From Powellomyces hirtus (Eukaryota; Chytridiomycota; Chytridiomycetes; Spizellomycetales; Powellomycetaceae), in NCBI GenBank assembly GCA_025526995.1, contig JAHLKG010000024.1:372001-436000 (forward strand): a DNA stretch of 64,000 nt. The letters run 5' to 3'. A program made the position numbers and the translations under genes. How positions within the stretch are numbered: the first letter of the stretch is position 1; the number at the start of each line of letters is the position of its first letter. Under the pieces are notes generated by a model, which was not told the origin of the DNA, searched no databases, and worked only from the letters and a program-made list of their open reading frames with translations. Shown piece after piece: positions 35,453 through 47,591 of the stretch.

Positions 35453-38400
35453 CTACCGGTTCAACTTTGGGTGCGACGCCCGCAAATCGGGACGCGATCC
35501 CACTGGCGCGGCTAGTTTCCTTGCTGCCGGCGGCCGCAGGATGTTGAGGTAGTCGCGCATCAGGTCTGCGACTTGAGACGCTTGGACGGTCGTGAAGATG
35601 TATTTCTGGCCTATGGAAAGCAAAACAAGGGGTTGTGAGGGGGAAAAGGATATGGAGAGGAACGAAAACCCCCGGGTGATAAATGGAACGAACCTGTCGC
35701 GTTGTTCCCGATGATCAGCAGCAGGCTGTTGAGCGAGGGACTGAAACTGACAATGTCATCGTACGAATACGTGAAGAGCGGTTTCTGAAGAAGAAAAAAA
35801 AAAGTGGAGAGTGGGCACCCCCGCGAAATGGAAGGCGTTAGCAAAGTGATCGGCGGGAAGGGAGGAGGTGGTTGGGAGACTTACTCTTGTGTTCTGGGCC
35901 AGGATGTGCACTGCGGTGGCACCCACTGCCAGCCAGCATTGCGTCGGCATGGTTTTGTCAATGTTTTGCTGTGGGGAAGATGATAGGTAAGCTATTCTAT
36001 GCGGGCGTGCGTGCGTGTGTAGGTTTTCACCATACCTCAACGTTGAACACCGTGCACCCATAGAGCGGCCACGTCCTCACAATCTGCGTTATTTCCGCAT
36101 TGGCCTGCTGCGCGTTGGTTCCCAAAAACTCCATATGTTTCTCGCCAACTTTCTTTTCTATACCCGCGACTCTCCACTTGACGGGCACAAACATGGCGCA
36201 CAAGGCGGAATAATTCACCGGGCTGTCGTAATTAAAGTCCCCATTGTGGGCCTGCGCCCACAGAGCCGTCAGGCGCACACACTGGTCCTCGTCAGCAGGG
36301 TACTGCCCGCGCCCAATGTCGATCAGAGCCTGCGCGCGCGTCAGGTGGTCGTCGGTCGGCGACAGTGGGTGCGCGAGCGCGGCGGGGAGGAAGATTTTGC
36401 GTTTGAGGTAGAAATGAACCCGCTCCGGGTTGCGTTCGGACCGACCCAGCTTTTCGTACCGGTACAGCGAGTCGGTTATCTTGTCGTCCCGCCCGAGTGC
36501 CCGTTCCAGCCGCCCGCATTGCTCAAAGATGGCAAAGCCGGATAGACCGGACGGGGAAGGTGCGGCTTTTGAGGTAGTCGTGGTAGGCGCGGCGGCGGCG
36601 AGTTTCATCTTTTCCAGAAGCGCCTGGAACACCATATCGGCCGTCTCGCACGGCTCGATGGGCACGGCATGGGATGTTCCGTCCAAACAATGGAACCGGA
36701 TCCGCATGGGTGTTAGTTTACATGCCTGCAGGAACTCATCGGTCGATGGCGGGAATTTCCTACCCCCCTGCGAAATTGTTTTGCGCAGAGTGCGCAGACA
36801 ATGGCGGGCGTGTTGCGCTTCTTCTGTCCGGGCCTGCTGCTGTTGTTTGGCGGTCTTGCTACCCTCGACACTGCATTTCCGCAAATGCGCTTTGGTGTAC
36901 TCGAGAACGTAACTGGATGGAGCCAACACCCCCGACACAACCACCAGCAGTTTCCACAGATTCAGCACCGCGAGACTGTCGGCGTCCGGGTGGTTGGTGG
37001 TTTGTTTCACGAGTTGCAAGTACAGCTCGTTGGTGAGGTAGGGCGACTCGAGACACCGTTCAATGATGGCTTGCATCGCACCAATGTTGCTGCTGGCCAT
37101 CTCAGGCACCCCCGTGAAGCTGTGCAGAACAGCCGACGTGTCCGCCGCCCACGACTCAATCTCGGGGTCCGCGAGCAGCGCAATCAGTGATGTTGTAAGT
37201 GGCCGCGGGGAAAAACTCCAGTCCGCTAGTGTGTAGTCGTCATTGTGTGCCCCTGACGATGGTAAACCACCGCCCACGCCCATCACGTCCTCGTCGGGCG
37301 ACTGCATAAACGATGGACTCTTGGAAATTGTATCGCCTTCCGTCCCCGCATGTCGGCCGCTGCTGATCTGACTGCTGACACTCGTTCTTCTGTCCAACCC
37401 ACCTCCACTATCCGTAGCACTGCCAAACCCACTTCCAACCCTCTCCAACGTCGCCGACGCCGGATTCTTACTCCGACCCGTCGTCGTAAACAGCCGTCGA
37501 ATCCCACCCTTCCCACCACCACCTCGTTTCCCACCCACCCCACCACCATCAGGACCCGGTTTGCGCATCATGCCATGATCCAGCAACGCCGCCCTACATT
37601 TCTCCACATCCCGCACCAGACTCGCCACATCCACATCGTACCCGCCCACGGGCTTGTCGCTCTTGCGCATATACTCGGTCGTCGGACAGTACTCGCGGAT
37701 CAGCGATACAATCTCGTCTGCTTGCTCGGTGCTGAATTGGTACACTTCCACCGACTCGAACCCGGCATCCTCGGAAACGGGCACCGCGACCAGCGTCACG
37801 AGACCGTTCTCGCACTCGTACGATTTGATTGCCGAATACGCGAAACTGAGAACGGTTTCGTTGGTTCGCGGGTGCACGAAGTCGATGCCGCTGTGGGAGA
37901 CGGCCAAGGAAATGCCTTCACTGAATGCCCATGTGCCCTTGTGCTACAAAAAAAAAAAAAAAAACAGATGATGAGCCGCCTGCATGACTTCTGATCTTCG
38001 TCCCTTACTCTGGCGGCCAACAAAACATTCACTTCGAATTGTACCTTGACGGGGAACAGCGACGCTCCATAATGCTTGAACCCTTGAACCATGGTCAGAT
38101 ACTGGCTCTTGGCACGCTCCTGGCTCGTGCCCGCCAATTTCTGGTACTGCTTGATGATCCCCTGTACCCATGCCTCGCGAGGCTGGTTGGGGATGAGGCG
38201 CGGGGCAATCCACGCTTGCAGCTCGCTCACAAATCGGCCCTCTGCAGCACCTACGTCGCAATCACCTAGCAATACCTGGGCGCGCAGCGCGGCCATTTGC
38301 ATCGCAACCCGCTCGGTAATTGGGTACAGGTCCTTGGCCACTCCGTCAACGGCCTGGGCGTACAGCAACCCGTACTCGACTGGCTCGATGGGTTCGCTGC

Positions 38401-41400
38401 TGTCCTTGGTGTCGCGGAAAACGCGCTTTTTGAGAACGAGGTTGGCGTCTAGGTTGATGGCGGCTGGGGTTGGGATGAACATAGGGGATGAAGAAATTGG
38501 GAGACACGGCGAGTTAGCAAGCGGAATTTCACCTTGTCACGAGATGTAGCGAGGCGCAGAATCCTTACCGGCAGTGCTTGTTGCATCGCCCTTCTTCTTC
38601 CGGGTGGTGCTTCCCGCCTCCTTCTTTCTCGCCGCGCTATCTCTCTCCCACTCTGCAATGAAATCCGCAATATATTCTGTCGCCTTCACTGCGCGCTCGC
38701 TCTTGGACGACACTTCATACAGCGACCACCCGGTCGGGTCCTTCAACTCAATCTTTCGCGCCATGTCTTTGACAATGTCCCCCGCGGTCGTCGTCAACCC
38801 GACCGCAATGTCCAACTCGCGCCCGTCGAGCAAACTAAATCGGCACGGCAACACCCCATTCGCCTTCAACGTCGTGAACTCAAACACGGATGGCGGGTTG
38901 CGTCGCACGCCGTTCATCATTAACCGTCGAAGTGCCTTCTCCGCCGCGATACCCAGTTTGCGGATCGGATTCCTATCCTGCGTCACGAGCTGCTCCCCCG
39001 TGCGTTGTATGAATGCCAGCAGAAATTTGCCAAACACTTTAGATGGCGGGAAACATGCGCACGCCATCGTCAACACGTGCCACCCGGTAAGCTGAATCTG
39101 GTCCCAGTCCTTGGGCGCTTTCTCCCGCGGGGGAGTGACTTGTTTGAGCATTTGGATGTACAGCTCGTCCCGGATTTCGGGCGTCTCGACACCGTGTCCG
39201 ATGTATTGCTGAATAAGCTCTTCGGCTTTCTTTGCGCCGGGTTCGGTCGCTTTCTGAAGACCTATTCAACGGGAAGTCAGAAACTCTCGCGTGATTTTTT
39301 TGACTCCATAAATATAAAAAAAATACATCGCACTTACACTTGAAGCAGTCCACAGCCAACTGATCCAGGGCGTCCGTTTTGTTGTGGATCTTGGTCAAGC
39401 TGCCTTGAAGTGGGTTCTACACGTAGTAAAAGAGAAGGAAAACGACACGAGCACCCACAACGTCAGAACCCCCACTTGGAAGCGCTCAGCAAGTACCATT
39501 TCAAAAACATCAACATCCTGCACCGATCCCATACCTTGCTGTACGCAAGCATCTCTGGAATGTCCATCAGTTGACGCTTTTTGGTTATTGTAGTCGCGAA
39601 TCCGCCAGCTTTAAAGTGTTGCTGAACAAGTGAATGAAAGAAAGTGAGCACATCTCTCATTCTTGTTTGCATTGGATGGACAAGACCGCACGCACCTCAA
39701 AGTGTCGCTCCGCGTATACTTCTAGACTCAATTCCCTCGCGTTGTAGTCGAGCTTTTCGATGCTTTCGTTGGACCGCTACATGACGGAATGTCAAGTCAG
39801 GGAGACGTTGATTGATGAGATGACCAAAAAGAACCCGAGTGCGGCAAGACGCTACCTTGGCAATATCCAGAGGATTGTTCTTCATGAGTTTACCAGGAGC
39901 ATCTCCCTTATCGCTCGCAAGACTGAACGCTGAGGCGTTTCGGCTTGCGTCGGGTGAACTCGCGAACGAGCCGACATGAGGCAGCTGGTTATCGAAATTG
40001 TCCTTGATACTGCTGTCATTCGCGGTGCGTGCATCTGCTGCCGATTTGTCCGCAGCTGCTCCACCAGCAGCCACTTTCGTAAGCGATTGTGTGCTCTTTG
40101 CTTTGGCCAGCGATTGCGTGGATCCCATAGCTGCCGCCACCGACGGGCCAGCTCCAGAGGTCGCTTGATTCGAAGGCTGCCCAGAGTTCTTGGATGCAAG
40201 CCCGGCTTTCGCGGCCGCAATAGGCTCGTCGAACAAGGAATCGATGTCAGCCGTGATGGCGGCTGCCATTTCCGCAAGCATGTCGGCGCCGCGGAACGCT
40301 CCCTTGCGCTTGCTTGCGTCAAAGTCACCGAGGAAGGCAAACAGGTTGTCAATTTCGCCTCCTCCTTGCTTCTTCTTGACTGCCACTGCGGTTGTGGCTT
40401 CGGATGTGGGTGATAGCGGGCTCTCGGACAAAGCGGCCATTGATCCGGATTCCTAAGTACCGCCAATACATATGCTTTAGTGGTCTGGACGAGGACTGCC
40501 GTGCCCTTGAGCGACGGGTGCAAAATAAAATACTGACTTACCTTCTTTTTTGCTGCGAGTGGTTTGAGACTGCCGCCCGGTACTCTCTGAGCGTCGTCTC
40601 TGCTCGGTGGAGGCATTTTGGGTGCAACAGTCAGACTTGCTCTCCGCACACCCGGCGCTATCAACTCCACGGCACCTATGTCCTGCACCACACCCGCCCC
40701 AGTTGCCGCAGCCGCCTCCTCCGCCCTTGCTTCCCGCTCCGCAGCCTCCCTTAATTTCATCATGTGCTCCGCCTTCAACTTGCGGTAATAATCACGCGCA
40801 AACCATCCTCGCGACACCGCTTGAATTTTCAGCGTCGCACGCAGTGTACGCTTGTATTTCCGCTTGCACAGGAATCCCAGCATGAACGTCTCCAGCAGCC
40901 TCGCAGCATTGCGTTGGCGAAGAAATTGCTGCCGGTACATGAACCCCAACATTGTTTTCTGAATCAAGATCACCTTCGCTCGGAGAACTTCAGCCACTCG
41001 GTCCTGCAGCGCGGCATACGCATCTTGTTTGAGGAACAGCTTGGTCTTCCCGCATTGCCACGAATTTGGCGTCAAGTCGGCTTCGGCTGCTATGGCGGCG
41101 GCGATTTTCCGAGCTTCGTCTTTTTTGGGTGTCATACCCGCGGGAACCAGGCACTTGAAGTCCCGTACAAACCCGTCAAATGGTACCCGCATCGCATAAC
41201 CTGCTTTTCGGATCCGAATCGTGTCCAGCATTCCGGAATACCGCAGTTGCGACAGCACCATTTCCTGATCGAAGAAGAAGGACTCTTTTTGTTGGTTGGG
41301 CTTGATGCATCGAACGTAATGAGGGGTCGTCGCGCCGAGTGTTGTCACCAACGACACGAGCTGATTTTTGAATTGGGTGCCAGCCGTTGTTTTCCCACCT

Positions 41401-43350
41401 CGCGGACCTTTGCCTGGCTGTTCCTCTTCTTTCTCTTTCGGAAACACCTTCGCCACATAGGGCTTCTTGGACGCTCTCACTACCTCATACAGCTCCTCTT
41501 GGATCGCATCGCGATTCTTATCCAAGAAACTAGATACGTTGTAAGTCACATCCCCCGCGTAGTGTCGCACTCCAAACACCCCCTTCTGCGTGCGGGCTTT
41601 GATGTAAAACGGGTGCTTAATGTGTGTGGTGTCCAGCTTGGCCAACCAGGAATCGTCGGTTCCTTTTGGGAACTTGGTTTCCTCATCCAGCAGCGACAGA
41701 ATGCCTGCTGGTTTGGATTCTATGAGTTCAAGGCATTGCGCGTTATCCTGGAAGTCAATCTTGTCCCATTTGATGTTCTCCTTGTCGTACTCTTCTTGTT
41801 CTAATTTGAAAATGAACTGATTGAAGAACGATTGCAGCTTCTCGTTGGTGTAGTTGATGCAAAACTGCTCGAAGCTGTTGTGTTTGAAGACCTCAAACCC
41901 AAAAATGTCGAGCACCCCAACAAAGTTTACTGGTTTTTCCTTCGGCGTCAACGATTTGTTGATAAATTCAACCAGTCGCTGGAACAGATTGTCGTACACA
42001 GTCTTCGCAAACGAGTCTCTCGTGTCGAGTGCTTGTTGCAGTTTATACGGCACCAGAGACGTTTCCCCACGAATGACGAGTTTTTTGAAACAGAGTGCCT
42101 TTTGCAAGACTTCACCATCTATTCCCATCAGCTCTGCTACTTTCGCGACAGCTTCCGGATTCTGCACCTCGACCGAGTCCTTCCCATCAACCTCCGTAAA
42201 TTCAATATTTCCGACAGCAAGAATTGCAGAGAGGCATGCAAACAAGCCGTCCTGATCCGCCGGCGTCATCTTCAGCACCGTGAGAGCCAGTTTAAGATCA
42301 GTAAAATTCTTCGAGTCATCCACGCCGGGGATATCAATGCATCCGCTCTGGTTGAGAAACCCGTACGACTCGGCGCTGTCGAGCCGGTACTTTTCCCGTT
42401 CTTCATCATTCACCCCCGCAACCAGCTCGTAGAAAATGTGGTAGTTGCGCTCATCCGGCGCTTGTTTGGCGATTCGAGATTTTTCGAGGAGGTAGTTGAT
42501 GATTGACGCACCGATGATTTGCGAATTGCGGTTGAAGTTGACTTGGATGAATTTTCCAAATCGGGACGAGTTATTGTTTCGGACTGTCTTTGCATTGCCT
42601 GTAGATGGTACCGACCCATTCCGCACATCAGCGCACATTAAGAACTCAGACTAAATGCCTCCCCAATCCTTCCACCAAGTGGACGAGCGAAAAAACATAC
42701 CAAAACTTTCCAGCACCGTGTTTGCCTCCAAAATCTGCTGTTCGACCCACGACTCCTGGCTCTCTTTGGAAGTGACGGTGGTCAGATACTGCAAGATGAC
42801 CTTTGTGCTCTCCGATTTTCCAGCTCCAGATTCGCCGCTGATGATTACTGACTGATTGACCTTGCTGAGTCGGACGTTGGAGTAGGCGGCCTCGGCTATG
42901 GCGAATATGTGCGGTTCGTTTTCGTTGTGTCGCTTTTGCATGTACTTCTTCAATATGGTCTGAGGAATAAAAGACGGCAAACATTGGTCATCCTGGTTCC
43001 CTGATACGATTTTGGTGGTAGGGAACTCCTTGCGGTTACCATAGAATATATATCTAGCTTCTCGAACGGGTTCATCGCGACTAGGATGGACCCTGTATAT
43101 GTCTGCCCCAGCTTGTCAGAAACCCAGTGAGTTCTTTACGAAAGACTTGGTGCAATGACTTACATAAATCAACCGAAGATCATATCGCTTCTGCAAGTTA
43201 TCCATGATGGCTTCTTCCGACAGCTCGGACAGAGTTGTCATGTCCTCCACCGTGTCCGCTGTAAAACGAAAACAGCAACATTTGCTCAGTTTCTCCCTCA
43301 AAGCGGATGACGTCCTCAGAAGAAGTTCAAACATTTTCCTGCTTACCCAT
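35453..43350 (-). CDS. Unconventional myosin with tandem MyTH4-FERM tail, 2236 aa
   Basis: Actin motor with a cargo/membrane tail. Fifteen exons: 43350-43347, 43258-43164, 43102-43040, 42959-42701, 42598-40542, 40452-39856, 39776-39696, 39621-39535, 39416-39338, 39261-38569, 38463-38009, 37943-36036, 35968-35885, 35784-35694, 35610-35453; all phases agree. Motor domain about 1-678: [15 protein letters not shown]-loop GESGAGKS (96-103), switch [11 protein letters not shown] (about 148), switch-II/relay DIFGFEVF and actin-binding HYVRCIKPN. About three IQ motifs follow at 680-748, then a low-complexity linker. MyTH4-1 lies near 1035-1200 and FERM-1 near 1230-1560, with a Gly-rich spacer, then MyTH4-2 near 1735-1870 and FERM-2 near 1895-2215. 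Two MyTH4-FERM units resemble classes VII and XXII; no SH3 was noticed between them. The coding start is a 4-nt exon, the weakest part of the model. Confidence 0.95.
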
Positions 43351-44138
43351 CTTGAGATACTCTTCCGTCCAGGTCAGTAAAGCTTTGTGATTTTGACGTT
43401 TTCGGAGTTAGAGTTGAAGGTGAAATGCTCCTGTAGATATTGTGTTGGGTATTTGGGGATTTTGACCAGCAGTGTTTTTGGCAAGTTCGAGTCGAGCGAT
43501 GTAGAAGAGTGAGAAGTAGAGACGAAGACTGCGCCAAGGGATCCTTGACAAGCCCCAGTTATGTAAGTGTGTGAGGCTATGGACTCGAGAACAATGCAGG
43601 TCACATTTTTTTTGGGTTTCTAAAGTGAAGAATGGACCCTCATTACAGTCACGTTCTCAATTTGTACGGACAACGATCGGAGCTGCTGACAAAGACACGC
43701 GCCGCGCTTGTACTTCGCCCAGATTTTGCCATCAGCTCAACCCGACATACTGTCATTGCGCAGGTCAAACAAGGTCCTCCGACGACTGCAATTCGCTTGT
43801 TGAACACCCTGCAAATGCGCCAAACACAAGAATAAAATGCAAGTCCTACGTTGAAGTTATTCTCTCATTAATTTACTAAATAACCCTCGGAATGGTGAAA
43901 ACGACAGTTAACCAATAAATCATAAACGGGAGGGGAAATAAGATACAAACAGGGTATTCTACACTGAACCATACTAAATTACATAAGGGGCTGTTCGGGA
44001 ATACCAAGACTTGCTCGGATACATCCGCAACCAAAACCAAATCGAGGAGGGGAATTATATACAAAGCGAGGATGCTGTGAATGGCGCGCCGATAAATACC
44101 AAATACAATGCGCACGCGGGCATGCATGTCGCGATCGA
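43351..44138. other. Intergenic spacer upstream of the myosin gene
   Basis: A spacer between tandem minus-strand genes. It includes a possible non-coding 5' exon or leader of the myosin, since frames of up to 76 codons run into the first exon without a suitable ATG. The AT-rich part near 43850-43980 probably belongs to the 3' flank of the homeodomain gene. Confidence 0.45.
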
Positions 44139-45874
44139 TCAGTACGTAAAAAATTGGTTCTGGGCTCCAAAGTCGTAAGACATAGTGAGATGAGGAGGTT
44201 GGGGGGTGTAGAAACCCGCGGCGGTGGGACTGGCAGCTGCGTTGGCGAAGAATGCTAGTGACAAATCGTAAGGCGTTGCTGCAATCGAGTGACGTCTGCG
44301 AAGCTGCTGAGGGGGCATAGCGGGGAACGTGTCTGAGAAACTCTGCGATCGGTGGAGCTGGCAAGGCGGGGCGGGCATGTTTGCGTCTGCAGAATACTCT
44401 GTCGAGAATCCAGCAGCTGCCCTCTCGCCAGGGTAGATCTCAACTGCTTGTGGATGGTACAAATCTGCATACGAGTATTCGATAGGGAGAGACAGGTATG
44501 CGTCGCTGACAAGGGAATCGGCAAATATGGGTGCTGTGGCAAAGGACGGGAGAGCGGAGCCAGGCCCAGCGACCGGCGTGGGCGAGGTGGAGACGTCGTT
44601 TGAGATCTGCGACTCGAGCGCCATAGAGTGTTCTGTGGTAACCATGGTGTCCGGGTCTGGTTCAGAAGGAGCATCGCGGTCGGTATCGGCAATGTCGTTG
44701 TGGAAGTAGAGCGGAGGTAGAGTGCCGTCGTGGAACAGAGAAAACTCTTCGCCCTTCGTATATTCGTGTGTGGATGGTTCGCCGTTGCAGCAGGCTGACT
44801 GGGTGAGGCAGGACACGACGCCTTGAGAGTCCTCTTGACTGCTGAAGTTGATCTCGTCAGTGAGACTTGGAGATAGACTGCCAGTTGGTTGAGGCTCGGA
44901 CCCCGGAATGTAACAGCAGGGCAGGTAGCAAGGATAGCAGTCACACGTTGCGCCATAAATGTTGATGTCGATCCCACACATGTTGGGTGAGTGCAGTTGC
45001 ATCATGCGCTCGTAAGACATCTGGTGGTCTGGCGAGCCGGTAGGAGAAGCCACGTATTCGTCGTAGATGATGTCGGCGTTGTGGAGCAATTCCTGACGGG
45101 CAACCGAAGGGTGCTGAGCAGCCGCAGCCAGAGTTTCACATGCCATCATATTCGGGCTTGGGTACGGAGCTGCCGCGATAGAGGCGGGTGAGAGCTGTTG
45201 CTGCTGCTCTCGTGACGGAGTAGGAGGGCGGAGAGTAGTCCTGACGTTCCGCCCTGTGGGATACACTGCCTTTTGGGTGATCCTGTTGCGTCGCACGCGA
45301 CGCTTGGCGCTCAGCGCCGACGTTGTGAGGGATGCCTTGGACTTGGGTCCTTGCTCGGTGGCGCTGGCGGCCGAAAGCATCGAATCCGCTTTGCAGCGTT
45401 TGGCTCGGGCAGTGCTGACGGGGGCATCTCCGCGCTTGTACTTTGCTCGTCTGTGAATAGAGAAGAGAATCAGCAATAAGACCAGGATGTAAAGGCCCAG
45501 TCACATAAATTCTCATATGTTTACCTGTTTTGAAACCATATCTGAACGTTCCGTTCCGGGATGCCTAATTGAAGGCCGAGACTTCCCCGAACAGCCGAGG
45601 TCGGGTTTTGATTGATTCCAAAAGAAGCTTCAAGGATCTCCACCTGCGAAGGGGCGAGCACTCTTCGCTTCTTCTTCTTGGCAGGAACCTCTTGATTGTC
45701 ACCGCACGGTGTGCCGCGCATCACTTCAGCCTCGCCTGTGAATACGAGGATGTCGCCTTGCTTGCCCGGTGAGGAGATGAGGATGTGGTCGAACGACAGT
45801 GCGTCAAGCTCAGCTGCGCAGGGAGCATCGTTGATGTCTTTCGTGGTTTGATTGAGTTCGCGTGCGACGTCCAT
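44139..45874 (-). CDS. Homeodomain transcription factor, 553 aa
   Basis: Sequence-specific DNA-binding protein. Two exons (45874-45525, 45450-44139) join in phase. The homeodomain spans residues about 66-123: a basic N-arm KKKKRRV, helix 1 SQVEILEASF, a loop with NPTSAVRGSLGLQLGIPERNV, and recognition helix VQIWFQNRRAKYKR. The intron splits the NR|R codon of helix 3, a site used in many homeobox genes. There is no three-residue TALE insertion, so it is of the typical class. A basic stretch (SAKRRVRRNRIT) and Ser/Pro/Gln-rich activation-like sequence follow. An unusual Cys/Tyr/Pro segment (CDCYPCYLPCCYIPG) lies near residue 300. The start at 45874 opens the acidic N-terminus, as upstream Met codons give an implausible hydrophobic leader. 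Mating-type HD proteins are an alternative identity. Confidence 0.9.
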
Positions 45875-47591
45875 TGTTTGTTTGGAAGTTTTGGGTAATA
45901 AAGATATGAGGGAGCCGATAGACAGAAGGTTCCTTCTACGAAGGGTTGTCTTTGGTTTAGGGGTTTTCGATGAATAGCAAAGGAGTGAATGTAATCTCCA
46001 GAAAATGCGGCCGAAACACGCAAAGATATAATGCGCAGTAACAAGCAAGAAGCAAGTCGCTTATTTGGCAACAGAAAGGAGATATTGGGGCGAGAAAGAA
46101 GGGTCGCTAAAGTAGGGAAGGACTAATTGAGGAGAGAAGAAGACGGGGGCGAAAGCGGCGGGGGGTGCGCAGTATAAATAATTAAGTCGAAGTCGAATGA
46201 ATGGGGGAGGTGTTGAGCGAATGCGAGAAAAAGAGGGCGAGAGGCGAGTCCGCCGCGGGGATTAGGAGAGAGCGGGATGAAGGAGAAGATGCCGTCAGAA
46301 GACTCTCGCCCTGTCTATCGTTGAGCGCGGACGTGGAAAATACACCAATCATATGGATTACCACTTCACTTTGACATTGTTCGCGAAAATGGGCTATCAG
46401 AGGGAGGAAAAGGTGAAGGGCGAGCGGCAAGGGCGGCAAGAGGTCAGCGGATTCTGCGGTCCGTGTCCATGGGGGAAAAGGAATGGAAAGGAGGTCCCTG
46501 GGCAAGTTTGTTATTAGGGCGGGGGGAAATGGGTCTGTGTGTCTTCTCCGACCAGGGCCCGTGGTAAACTGGACAGGGTCGCATTGTGTTACCACCCTGC
46601 ACACCCGGCCTGCGGACATGAAATTTGTATCTATCTCGTATTTGGACTCCACGTGTAGCAATGCGTGTCTGACAAATGCGCCAGAAGGAGAGGAATATGC
46701 GCAGTCATATTGGCGGTGTGTATGTGTGCGGTGAGAATTGTCTGGGGAAATGAGCGAGAAAAAAGGGAAGGAGAGAGCCTGGTGATCGTGTCCGAACCGG
46801 ACAAGGAGGTGAGAAAAAGACACGTCTTACGCGTCGCGTGGCGTGGGATTTTCCCACTTCAGCGCACACAACCCTCCCCTCGTTTTCCATCGGCCGCATC
46901 TATTGAGTCCGTCATACAGCGAGCCTCCAAACCGTAACGCCACCAGCATCTGCGTCCAAAGTGTACACCAACCTTGTCCAGAAACGTGCAACCGGCGAAA
47001 ACCAGGACGTCATCCGTGACAACTGGTGCTACACAAATTTACAGCCACTTGCCTGGTTGAACTGATGCTGATTATCAGCAGATGAGTCTTCAGAAAGCGA
47101 GCTCAGAGCAAATGGTCGTGGGGAAGCCACACGGTCGGAAAATTAATTCCTGCGTCTTTCTCAAAGCTTTGATCGGGCATCCGCCTCTGGTTGACAATCT
47201 TACGAAAGTCTGATATGTTAATGAAACATTTACAGATCGAACACATCCATTGACATGGGAGGGACTCCAATGACCCAATGAAAAAGCATGGTCGCACCGT
47301 GTGCTGCGGCCGGCGGCCGATATGGCGGCGGCCAAACGTGCAACATTGTGCAAAACAACGCATGAGCACGTATGCAATGAGAACGAAGGTGAAACGTAGG
47401 ACGGGAAGATGAAACGGAAAAAATGTAACAGCTGTGAGAAAGACAGGGGTGCATAATGCTATTTGGGATGCGCAGCAACTACTAAAACTATGACGTGTAC
47501 AACCACTATGACGTGCGGGAGGGGGATACGGCACATACATACATGTATACGCCTCACTGTTCCTGTCCAGTGTCCACCCATGTACTACTCC
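45875..47591. other. Intergenic region upstream of the homeodomain gene
   Basis: About 1.7 kb without a recognised gene. It carries purine-rich stretches near 46090-46280 and a TATAAATAATTAA-like AT patch near 46172. Minus-strand frames of up to 213 codons are Ser/Leu/Phe-rich translations of purine-rich sequence and look spurious. Long flanks are common for regulatory genes, so control elements may lie here. Confidence 0.4.

Noticed and set aside
35385..35455. tRNA-like signal on the minus strand (B-box-like GGGGTTCAAATC followed by T runs)
   Set aside because: The T-arm does not pair, no complete cloverleaf forms, and the segment overlaps the myosin stop codon.
46182..46823. 213-codon minus-strand open frame
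   Set aside because: Composition is a translation of purine-rich DNA (Ser/Phe/Leu/Pro/His), there is no motif, and it lies in the upstream flank of the homeodomain gene.
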